Source: Pseudomonas sp. ACM7 (GTDB lineage: Bacteria; Pseudomonadota; Gammaproteobacteria; Pseudomonadales; Pseudomonadaceae). Taken from it: a DNA stretch of 64,000 nucleotides. The translations under genes and the position numbers were made by a program. Below the pieces are notes generated by a model. That model had not been told where the DNA came from, did no database searches, and saw only the letters and a program-made list of their open reading frames with translations. The stretch is from assembly GCF_004136015.1 (NCBI RefSeq), contig NZ_CP024866.1:927461-991460 (forward strand). The letters run 5' to 3'. Of the stretch, positions 56,833 to 64,000 are shown piece after piece; position 1 is the first letter of the stretch; each line of letters starts with the position of its first letter.

Positions 56833-58185
56833 CTAGCTCGCTTCAAATAACGCCATGGCCTCGACATGTGCCGTCTGAGGAAACATATCGAGAATCCCGG
56901 CACGTTTTAACCGGTAGCCCTGCTTGATCAATTCGACCGTATCGCGCGCCAGAGTTGCCGGATTGCACGACACATACACCAACCGTTTGGCGCCCAGGGA
57001 CGCAAGCTTGCGCACTGCCTCGAAAGCACCGTCACGCGGTGGGTCCAAGAGTACCGCACAAAAGCCTTCGCGCGCCCATTCGGCATCGGTCAAAGGCTGG
57101 GATAAATCGGCCTGAAAAAACTTAGCATTATGAAGATTGTTGCTAGCAGCGTTCGCGGCTGCTCGCTCGACCATCGCCTGCACACCTTCCACCGCCACCA
57201 CTTCGCGAACGACCTTGGCCAGCGGCAAGGCAAAGTTACCCAAACCACAGAATAGATCGAGAACTCGTTCCTCCGCCGTCGGCTTCAGCCACTCCAACGC
57301 TTGAGCGATCATCGCTTCGTTGACCCCGGCGTTGACCTGGATGAAATCGCCCGGCCGATAGGCCAGGTTCAAGTCCCACTGTTCAAGCCGATAACCCAAC
57401 GACTGGTCAGCCTCGACCGGTTGCGGTTCGCCGTCACCGTGCAGCCACAGTTGGGCTTCATGGAACGCGCAGAAATCCTTGAGGATCGTCATGTCAGCGT
57501 CGGACAGCGGCGCCATGTGCCGCAGCAACACCGCCAACGACGAACCGCTGAACAACTCCACATGCCCCAGCGCCTGAGGTTTGCTCAAGCGCCGAAGCAT
57601 TTCCGGCAAGCGGGTCATGATCTGTTGCAAGGGCTGTACCAGCACCATGCATTCGTTGATCGCAACGATGTCCTGACTGCCAGCGGCGCGGAAACCGACT
57701 TCGAGCTTTTTCGCCTTCATGTCCCAGCGCACCGCCACTCGGGCGCGACGCCGGTAACCGAATTCCGGACCGTTCAAAGGCGCGGCCCATTCTTCGGGTT
57801 CAACACCGGCGACCTTCGACAATTGCTCGGCGAGCATGCGCTGTTTCAGGGCGAGTTGTTCGTTGTGCGGCAGATGTTGCACGCTGCAACCGCCACAGCG
57901 ACCGGCATGCGGACACGGTGCCGGGCGGCGCAGTTCGCTGGCCTGGAACACCCGTTCGGTGCGCGCCTCGACCACTTTGCCGTGGGCGCCCAACACGCGT
58001 GCTTCGACTTCTTCACCGGCCAATGCGCCGATGACGAACCAGGTGCGACCTTCAAAAAACGCGATACCGCGACCGTCATTAGCCAGGCGCTCAATACTCA
58101 AGCGCTGCTTTTTGCCGGTCGGAATTTGCGGGGCCTTGCTGCCGCCGGTGGGCTGGAAGCGCAGGCCTCTCTCTTGCTTGGCCAT
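56833..58185 (-). CDS. rlmD: 23S rRNA (uracil-1939 C5)-methyltransferase
   Basis: 450 residues. TRAM domain at the N-terminus ([20 protein letters not shown]), the 4Fe-4S cysteines in [10 protein letters not shown] with another Cys further on, SAM-binding region [14 protein letters not shown], and the catalytic [14 protein letters not shown]. Its ATG overlaps the cysM stop (TGATG). 123 bp before relA. Confidence 0.96.
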   Translation of the reverse strand: MAKQERGLRFQPTGGSKAPQIPTGKKQRLSIERLANDGRGIAFFEGRTWFVIGALAGEEVEARVLGAHGKVVEARTERVFQASELRRPAPCPHAGRCGGCSVQHLPHNEQLALKQRMLAEQLSKVAGVEPEEWAAPLNGPEFGYRRRARVAVRWDMKAKKLEVGFRAAGSQDIVAINECMVLVQPLQQIMTRLPEMLRRLSKPQALGHVELFSGSSLAVLLRHMAPLSDADMTILKDFCAFHEAQLWLHGDGEPQPVEADQSLGYRLEQWDLNLAYRPGDFIQVNAGVNEAMIAQALEWLKPTAEERVLDLFCGLGNFALPLAKVVREVVAVEGVQAMVERAAANAASNNLHNAKFFQADLSQPLTDAEWAREGFCAVLLDPPRDGAFEAVRKLASLGAKRLVYVSCNPATLARDTVELIKQGYRLKRAGILDMFPQTAHVEAMALFEAS

Positions 58186-59087
58186 CAGTTAGGCGCGTCG
58201 AAAATGCCGGTCGACAAGTAACGGTCGCCACGGTCGCAGATGATCGCGACGATCACCGCGTTTTCAACTTCTTTGGACAGACGCAGCATCGCTGCCACCG
58301 CCCCGCCCGAGGACACGCCGCAGAAGATGCCTTCTTCGCGAGCCAGACGACGGGTCACGTCTTCGGCTTCGCTTTGCGCCATGTCGACGATCCGGTCCAC
58401 GCGCTCGGCCTGGTAGATCTTCGGCAGGTATTCCTGCGGCCAGCGACGGATGCCCGGAATCGCCGAGCCTTCCATCGGTTGCAGACCGATGATCTGCACG
58501 CTTTCGTTCTGCTCTTTCAAGTAGCGCGAGACGCCCATGATGGTACCGGTGGTGCCCATGGAGCTGACGAAATGGGTGATGGTGCCTTCGGTCTGACGCC
58601 AGATTTCCGGGCCAGTGGTGGTGTAGTGCGCTTGCGGGTTGTCCCCGTTGGCGAACTGATCCAGCACCTTGCCGCGGCCTTCGGCTTCCATTCGCTGGGC
58701 GAGGTCACGAGCGCCTTCCATGCCCTCTTCCTGAGTGACCAGAATCAGCTCGGCGCCATACGCCGTCATGGCGGCTTTACGTTCGGCGCTGGAGTTGTCC
58801 GGCATGATCAGGATCATCTTGTAACCCTTGATCGCGGCGGCCATCGCCAGGGCGATCCCGGTATTGCCCGAGGTCGCTTCGATCAGCGTATCGCCGACGT
58901 GGATCTGCCCGCGCAATTCAGCGCGGGTGATCATCGACAGCGCCGGACGGTCCTTGACCGAACCCGCCGGGTTATTCCCTTCGAGCTTGAGCAATAGGGT
59001 ATTGCTGGTGGCGCCAGGCAGACGCTGCAAACGGACCAGCGGAGTGTTGCCGACGCAATCGGCGATGGTTGGGTACTGCAAGGTCAT
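58185..59087 (-). CDS. cysM: Cysteine synthase B
   Basis: 300 residues of the O-acetylserine sulfhydrylase family; makes cysteine from O-acetylserine (or phosphoserine) and sulfide or thiosulfate. PLP lysine in [25 protein letters not shown] as the substrate loop, and [13 protein letters not shown] for the phosphate. Start at ATG 59087 ([20 protein letters not shown]); residues further upstream look non-coding. Confidence 0.96.
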   Translation of the reverse strand: MTLQYPTIADCVGNTPLVRLQRLPGATSNTLLLKLEGNNPAGSVKDRPALSMITRAELRGQIHVGDTLIEATSGNTGIALAMAAAIKGYKMILIMPDNSSAERKAAMTAYGAELILVTQEEGMEGARDLAQRMEAEGRGKVLDQFANGDNPQAHYTTTGPEIWRQTEGTITHFVSSMGTTGTIMGVSRYLKEQNESVQIIGLQPMEGSAIPGIRRWPQEYLPKIYQAERVDRIVDMAQSEAEDVTRRLAREEGIFCGVSSGGAVAAMLRLSKEVENAVIVAIICDRGDRYLSTGIFDAPN

Positions 59088-59195
59088 GGCGTATTCGCAA
59101 TCCAGACTGCGGGGGCGCCTATCATACCGGCAAACCGACCCAGGCCATATCACGCAAAGTACGGTGCTTATGGTTTATGGGAATAAGGTGCTGGA

Positions 59196-60218
59196 TCAGT
59201 ACTCTTCGCCTTGCGCGACGTTCAATGCATAGAACTCATGCAACTTGGCCTGCAACAACTGTTTGTCCGGTAGCTGCACCTGGTATTCAGCGATCAGCGC
59301 TGGCGACAGGCTGCGGTTAAGGGCGTACTCGACCACCTCGTCATCCTTGCTGGCACAGAGCAACACACCAATGGCCGGGTTTTCGTGGGGTTTGCGCTCA
59401 TCGCGATCCAGCGCTTCCAGATAGAAGCTCAGCTTGCCCAGATACTCCGGCTCAAAACGGCCGACCTTAAGCTCAATGGCCACCAGGCAGTTGAGCCCAC
59501 GGTGGAAGAACAGCAGATCCAGGGCGAAATCACGCCCCCCGACTTGCATCGGGTGTTCAGACCCGACAAAACAAAAGTCGCGACCCAGTTCGATCAGAAA
59601 TTCCTTGAGACGCGCCAGTAACCCTTTGTGCAGATCGGTTTCGGCATGGCCGCCGGGCAGCTCGAGAAACTCGACCATGTAGGCGTCGCGGAATATCTCC
59701 AGCGCTGCCGGGTGAGTTTGTTTCAGCACTGCTGAGACTTTTGCTGGTTGGGTAATGCTGCGCTCGAACAGTGCAGCTTTTAGCTGGCGTTCCAGCTCAC
59801 GCGTCGACCACTTTTCCTGGACGGTCAATCGCAGATAGAACTCACGCTCTTGCGGGAGTTTGCTCTGACTTAGAATGAGCAGGTTGTGAGTCCAGGGTAA
59901 TTGTGTCAGCAGCGCTGACACTTTTTCATCGCCCCGATAAGCCTCGTAGAACTGGCGCATACGGAACAGATTGCGCCGGGTAAACCCGCGCAACCCTGGT
60001 TGAGTCTGAGCCAGATGCTCGGCCAGTTGATTGACCACGGCATCTCCCCACTCAGCCTGTTCCAGCTTGCGACTGATGTAAGCACCCACCTGCCAATACA
60101 GCTCGATCAACTGGGTATTCACCGCTTGCATGGCCTGCTGCTTGGCACTGTGAATCAGTGCAAGCACTTCATTGAAACGGTCGTCGGCTGCGTTGCCGGG
60201 GACGCTGGATGCATTCAT
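59196..60218 (-). CDS. DUF1016/PDDEXK nuclease-domain protein, YhcG-like
   Basis: 340 residues. N-terminal DUF1016 domain (NTQLIELYWQVGAYISRKLE, GFTRRNLFRMRQFYEAY) and a C-terminal PD-(D/E)xK nuclease core with DFALDLLFFHRGLNCLVAIELK, where the Asp, Glu and Lys of the active site are in place. YhcG-type proteins are widespread on mobile and defence islands but their targets are not known. It lies between cysM and a PirS/PirR-like system, where P. aeruginosa carries pirA (from memory), so it may be an insertion. Confidence 0.9.
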   Translation of the reverse strand: MNASSVPGNAADDRFNEVLALIHSAKQQAMQAVNTQLIELYWQVGAYISRKLEQAEWGDAVVNQLAEHLAQTQPGLRGFTRRNLFRMRQFYEAYRGDEKVSALLTQLPWTHNLLILSQSKLPQEREFYLRLTVQEKWSTRELERQLKAALFERSITQPAKVSAVLKQTHPAALEIFRDAYMVEFLELPGGHAETDLHKGLLARLKEFLIELGRDFCFVGSEHPMQVGGRDFALDLLFFHRGLNCLVAIELKVGRFEPEYLGKLSFYLEALDRDERKPHENPAIGVLLCASKDDEVVEYALNRSLSPALIAEYQVQLPDKQLLQAKLHEFYALNVAQGEEY

Positions 60219-60361
60219 GCCGAACTCCTGGAGGACGAGGAAAAACGCGAGTCTATTCCGTCAAGTCAGGCTTAAGGTGTCGGCGATACCCTTTAGGAAA
60301 GGTCGTACAAAATAACGGGAACGCTCCGGTAAAAACAGAACGGTGGTGTAGGGAAGGGCCT

Positions 60362-60470
60362 CTTCGCGAGCAGGCTCGCTCCCACAGGGCTAGGCGTTGA
60401 TCACACCATTTGTGGCCGACACACCTCCACTGTGGGAGCGAGCTTGTCTCCGGGCGGCGATCCGACGATG
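60362..60470. repeat. Paired REP element overlapping the kinase gene 3' end
   Basis: Units CTTCGCGAGCAGGCTCGCTC and TGTGGGAGCGAGCTTGTCTC about 45 bp apart; the right unit with its long tail (CCGGGCGGCGATCCGACGA) lies inside the kinase reading frame. Confidence 0.82.
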
Positions 60471-61846
60471 GCGTCGTCACTGACACCACCGTCATCAGCC
60501 ACTAATCGAATATTAAGCCGCAACCCTACCTCAGTGTTCTCAGCCCAAAGACTCCCACCCTGCCGCTGCACCGCATTCCTCGCAATGCTCAACCCCAAGC
60601 CAAATCCACCATCCCCCGGCCGTGAACCGTCGAGTCGAATGAACGGACAGAAGATCCGCTCAAGATCCGCCTCTGCCACCCCGCCGCCCTCATCCTCCAG
60701 CCACACATGCCAGAAGTCGCCATCGCGCTGCCCACCAAGGCGTACAACGCTGCCCTGCGGTGAATGACGAATGGCATTGCGCAGGATGTTTTCCAGCGCT
60801 TGAGCCAACGTATTGAGATGGCCGCGCACCCAGCAGGACGAATCCACCGCGCACTGCAACCGGCTCGCCGGCCAGCCACTTTCATAGCAGGCATTTTCCG
60901 TGAGCATTTCCCACAACGCCTGAATCTGGATCGATTCGTCGGGCAGCGGCGCGCGCTCGGTGTCAAGCCAGGCCAGTTGCAGGGTGTCTTCCACCAGACG
61001 CTGCATGCCATCGACCTCTCGGCCGATGCGCTCGCGCAATTGCGTCAACCCCTGCTCGCTTTCGCTGGCCACCCGCAGGCGACTCAGTGGCGTGCGCAAT
61101 TCGTGGGACAGGTCGCGCAGCAGTTGTTGTTGCAGGGCCACCGTGCTTTGCAGGCGCTCGGACAGGTGATCGAAGGCCCGGCCCAGTTCACCCAGCTCAT
61201 CCGGGCGATTGGTAATGCGGCTCGACAACCGCACATTCAACGGGTCGGCACGCCAGGCATTGGCTTGTTCGCGCAGACTGTTCAAAGGCACGACCAGCAA
61301 CCGATACAGACCGACGCACAACAGTAAGGTGAACAGCCCGGGAATCACCCCGTTGGTGATCACCCGCCAGAACACCCGGTAGTGCCCGGGCACGAAACGC
61401 CGGGGCAGTTCGATCACCAGGCTGCCAGCGGACGGATCGTTGGGAAAAGGCACTCTCAACCACGGCAAGCCTTTGGTATGGCGACTCGTCGGCCAATCCA
61501 GACCGCGTAAAAAGGTCAGGCGCCGGGTTTCTTTTTCCGTCAGCGGGTAACTGCTCAATGACTGCAAGTCACCGCCAATCACACCGACCCATGTCGACTC
61601 ACGATGGCCGACGCTCTGCAACCAGGCATCGACACCTGCACTCTGACGCTGATTCCACGCCTGCTCGGCTTCGGCGGCGTAGCGCATCAGCGTGCCCCGT
61701 GCCTCGTCGGACAGGAACAGGTTTTTCTGTTCCATGTAGCGCCCCCAGGACCAACTGAGCCAGATCATCAGCAGACAGAACGCCACCAACAAACACGCCA
61801 GTTTCCAGAACAGCGAATGCCTGCCCGGCAGGTCAGTCCACTTCAT
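60401..61846 (-). CDS. Sensor histidine kinase, PfeS/PirS-like
   Basis: 481 residues from ATG 61846 (a GTG three codons upstream is an alternative). Two membrane helices (LFWKLACLLVAFCLLMIWLS and ITNGVIPGLFTLLLCVGLYR) enclose a periplasmic domain of about 120 residues; then HAMP, His248 in RDLSHELRTPLSRL, and ATPase boxes ENILRNAIRHSP and GFGLGLSIARNAV. The last 26 residues are REP-encoded and not part of the family. PfeS/PirS sense iron-siderophore status with a neighbouring receptor; here no receptor gene lies alongside. Confidence 0.88.
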   Translation of the reverse strand: MKWTDLPGRHSLFWKLACLLVAFCLLMIWLSWSWGRYMEQKNLFLSDEARGTLMRYAAEAEQAWNQRQSAGVDAWLQSVGHRESTWVGVIGGDLQSLSSYPLTEKETRRLTFLRGLDWPTSRHTKGLPWLRVPFPNDPSAGSLVIELPRRFVPGHYRVFWRVITNGVIPGLFTLLLCVGLYRLLVVPLNSLREQANAWRADPLNVRLSSRITNRPDELGELGRAFDHLSERLQSTVALQQQLLRDLSHELRTPLSRLRVASESEQGLTQLRERIGREVDGMQRLVEDTLQLAWLDTERAPLPDESIQIQALWEMLTENACYESGWPASRLQCAVDSSCWVRGHLNTLAQALENILRNAIRHSPQGSVVRLGGQRDGDFWHVWLEDEGGGVAEADLERIFCPFIRLDGSRPGDGGFGLGLSIARNAVQRQGGSLWAENTEVGLRLNIRLVADDGGVSDDAIVGSPPGDKLAPTVEVCRPQMV

Positions 61847-62555
61847 CGACAGCACTCAATACGTAACCCTTGCCCCACACCGTGCGCACTTCGCGCTCGA
61901 GGTAACCGACAGCCTTGAGCTTGCGGCGGATCTGACTGATATGCATGTCGAGGCTGCGGTCATGGGGCGCGTAACCGCGCTGCAGTACATGCTGGTAAAG
62001 GAAGGCTTTGCTCAGGACTTCATCGCCATTGCGGTTCAGCGTTTCCAGCAACCGGTATTCGCTGCGGGTCAGGCCGGCAGCGTGTTCGCCATAAAAGACA
62101 TCACAGCATTCATCGTCGAAACGCAGGCTGTCCGCCGAAGGGGCAATCGGTGCCGGCGCCGGCCGGCGGTCGAGCGCGACGCGCCGCAGGATCGCTTCGA
62201 TGCGCACCCGCAACTCGACCATGCTGAAAGGTTTGGGCAGGTAATCATCGGCGCCCAGCCGAAAACCACTGATGCGATCCGCCTCGGCACCGAGCGCCGA
62301 CATCAGCACCACCGGGGTGGAATGGCTCTGGCGCAACTGCGTCAGTACATTCAGCCCGTCCAGGCCCGGCAGCAGAATATCCATCAGCACCACATCGAAG
62401 GCTTGCTGGCGGGCGATGGTCAAGCCTTCCAGACCGTTCTGGCACCACGTCACCTGAAAACCGCAACGTCCCAGGTGCTCATGAACATAGGCGCCGAGTA
62501 CGAGGTCGTCTTCTATAGACAGGATACGAGGGTGGCCAGCAGTGATGGGAGTCAT
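61833..62555 (-). CDS. OmpR-family response regulator, PfeR/PirR-like
   Basis: 240 residues from ATG 62555. Receiver with ILSIEDDLVLGAYV, phosphoacceptor Asp in VVLMDILLPGLDG and Lys in YLPKPFSM; winged-helix effector domain ending MHISQIRRKLKAVG and VRTVWGKGYVLS. The stop overlaps the kinase start by about 14 bases, so they are co-translated. Shares a 214-bp intergenic region with gacS, from which it is divergent. Confidence 0.92.
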   Translation of the reverse strand: MTPITAGHPRILSIEDDLVLGAYVHEHLGRCGFQVTWCQNGLEGLTIARQQAFDVVLMDILLPGLDGLNVLTQLRQSHSTPVVLMSALGAEADRISGFRLGADDYLPKPFSMVELRVRIEAILRRVALDRRPAPAPIAPSADSLRFDDECCDVFYGEHAAGLTRSEYRLLETLNRNGDEVLSKAFLYQHVLQRGYAPHDRSLDMHISQIRRKLKAVGYLEREVRTVWGKGYVLSAVDEVD

Positions 62556-62769
62556 GACTATCTGCAAATAATTCTCAGTTGGCGATTATTCAAGATTGCC
62601 TCGCTGTGGGCAACACAAGGTTTGCCCGTGACGTAAAAGTGGTGATCCGGCCGACGAATGCCGACATCAATTTTACGAAGATTGCCCGCCTGCAAATCGC
62701 TACACTGCGCAGGTGGCGCGTGCTGGACGTACGTGCAGGTCATTAAATCGCTGGATGCAGGAGAGATGC

Positions 62770-64000
62770 GTGCTCAAGAAACTGGGAATTAAAGGCCGCG
62801 TGCTATTGCTGACCCTGTTGCCGACCAGCCTGATGGCCTTGGTTCTGGGCGGCTATTTCACCTGGATGCAGCAATCCGACCTGCAAACCCAGCTTATGCA
62901 GCGTGGCGAGATGATCGCCGAACAACTGGCGCCCCTGGTGGCCCCGGCCATGGGCCACAAGAACACCGACTTGCTGGAACGCATTGCCACCCAATCCCTC
63001 GAACAAACAGACGTGCGCGCCGTTTCATTCCTCGCGCCCGACCGTACCCTGTTGGCCCATGCCGGCCCGACCATGCTCAATCAGGCGCCGGTCGGCAACA
63101 GTTCGCAGATGCTGCGCCGCAGCGGCAATGACGCGACGCGTTACTTGCTGCCAGTGTTCGGCAAGCACCGCAATCTGGCCGGTGACGTGATTCCCGATGA
63201 AGCCGACCGCCTGCTGGGCTGGGTCGAACTCGAACTGTCCCACAACGGCATGCTGCTGCGCGGTTACCGCAGCCTGTTCGCCAGCCTGCTGCTGATCGGC
63301 GCAGGCCTGGCCGGTGCGGCGTTACTGGCGTTGCGCATGGGTCGGAGCATCAATCGGCCGCTGAGTCAGATCAAGCAAGCGGTGGCGCAACTCAAGGACG
63401 GTCATCTGGAAACCCGCCTGCCGCCCCTCGGCAGCCAGGAGCTGGACACACTGGCGTCCGGCATCAACCGTATGGCCGGCACCTTGCAGAATGCGCAGGA
63501 AGAATTGCAGCACAGCATCGACCAGGCCACCGAAGACGTACGCCAGAACCTGGAAACCATCGAGATCCAGAACATCGAACTGGACCTGGCACGCAAGGAA
63601 GCCCTTGAAGCCAGCCGGATCAAATCCGAGTTCCTGGCCAACATGAGCCATGAAATCCGCACGCCGCTCAATGGCATTCTCGGCTTCACGCATCTGCTGC
63701 AAAAAAGCGAGCTGACCCCGCGCCAGCTCGACTATCTGGGTACCATCGAAAAATCCGCCGACAGCCTGCTGGGGATCATCAACGAGATTCTCGATTTCTC
63801 GAAAATCGAGGCCGGCAAACTGGTGCTCGACCATATTCCGTTCAACTTGCGCGACCTGCTCCAGGACACGCTGACCATCCTCGCCCCGGCCGCCCACGCC
63901 AAGCAACTGGAGCTGGTGAGCCTGGTTTATCGCGATACGCCGCTGTCGCTGGTGGGTGATCCGCTGCGGCTCAAGCAGATCCTCACCAACCTGGTCAGCA
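62770..64000 (+). CDS. gacS: Hybrid sensor kinase GacS (3' end outside window)
   Basis: 410 residues are present, starting at GTG 62770 with AGGAG seven bases upstream. N-terminal helix ([21 protein letters not shown]), periplasmic BarA-like sensor (residues about 38-165, [17 protein letters not shown]), second helix, HAMP, and His294 in [16 protein letters not shown]; the ATPase, receiver and HPt domains would follow beyond the window. With GacA, GacS turns on the small RNAs RsmX/Y/Z and so controls secondary metabolism, exoenzymes and biofilm. Neighbouring mazG-relA-rlmD-cysM order agrees with pseudomonad gacS loci. Confidence 0.96.
   Translation, partial: MLKKLGIKGRVLLLTLLPTSLMALVLGGYFTWMQQSDLQTQLMQRGEMIAEQLAPLVAPAMGHKNTDLLERIATQSLEQTDVRAVSFLAPDRTLLAHAGPTMLNQAPVGNSSQMLRRSGNDATRYLLPVFGKHRNLAGDVIPDEADRLLGWVELELSHNGMLLRGYRSLFASLLLIGAGLAGAALLALRMGRSINRPLSQIKQAVAQLKDGHLETRLPPLGSQELDTLASGINRMAGTLQNAQEELQHSIDQATEDVRQNLETIEIQNIELDLARKEALEASRIKSEFLANMSHEIRTPLNGILGFTHLLQKSELTPRQLDYLGTIEKSADSLLGIINEILDFSKIEAGKLVLDHIPFNLRDLLQDTLTILAPAAHAKQLELVSLVYRDTPLSLVGDPLRLKQILTNLVS

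Noticed and set aside
54646..56850. Open frame of 734 codons on the plus strand opposite relA
   Set aside because: It lies wholly antisense to a clear relA, is rich in R, H, D and Q as shadow frames in GC-rich DNA are, and has no ribosome site or known motif.

Overview
The window looks like a chromosomal segment from a Pseudomonas of the P. fluorescens group. The evidence is the high GC content, the gene content (gacS, fabAB, a monofunctional relA, the murB-kdsB-lpxK envelope operon, a 12.8 kb fadE gene of the long type) and eight paired REP elements of the 'gtgggagcgagcttgctcgcga' kind typical of these genomes. Species assignment is inference; no 16S gene is present. Several blocks match, from memory, gene orders in P. 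aeruginosa PAO1 (murB to comEC; ABC transporter to fadE to tRNA cluster; hydrolases, gpsA and fabAB; mazG, relA, rlmD, cysM and gacS), but here they are joined in a different order.

Layout. 1-1466 (minus): 3' part missing of a molybdopterin oxidoreductase pair (iorB/iorA type). 1711-8555 (minus): a compact, overlapping envelope operon (comEC, exbB/exbD-like, lpxK, Trm112-like, kdsB, low-Mr phosphatase, murB). 8691-15736: DUF2062 membrane protein, a YadG/YadH-type ABC transporter, a glutathione transferase, a transglutaminase-like protein, fadE and a small conserved gene. 15904-19120: a LysR regulator divergent from alaX (tRNA-Ala editing), a 2-oxoglutarate/Fe(II) oxygenase and a LysE exporter. 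19318-21057: secreted M20 peptidase. 21366-21780: duplicated Glu-Gly tRNA pairs with a textbook stable-RNA promoter and terminator. 22162-29556: a membrane-anchored unknown, a chemoreceptor, a MocR regulator, an SDR, a CurA-like reductase and pyrF. 29838-32618: OmpR-type two-component system followed by a six-EF-hand protein. 32760-37067 (minus): AI-2E transporter, DUF4892, GST and two alpha/beta hydrolases. 37292-40093: orphan RHS/TccC-type polymorphic toxin. 40136-44367 (minus): thioesterase, acyl-CoA synthetase, sixA, DUF4389, gpsA. 44564-49519: a three-gene unit of TonB-dependent receptor, periplasmic binding protein and hybrid sensor kinase. 49767-51514: fabA-fabB. 52123-52910: a gene-free, long inverted-repeat element. 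52936-60218 (minus): DUF2058, mazG, relA, rlmD, cysM, and a DUF1016/YhcG nuclease. 60401-62555 (minus): PfeS/PirS-like two-component system. 62770-end: start of gacS.

Most of the window is housekeeping. The parts that most merit a second look are: the receptor/binding protein/hybrid kinase operon (44564-49519); the alaX-oxygenase-LysE cluster with its LysR gene (15904-19120); the orphan RHS toxin with a divergent, AT-richer C-terminal domain and no obvious immunity gene (37292-40093); the MITE-like 0.8 kb inverted-repeat element carrying a GATC octamer array (52123-52910); the two-component/EF-hand cluster (29838-32618); and a REP element that has become the C-terminus of a sensor kinase (60401-60480).
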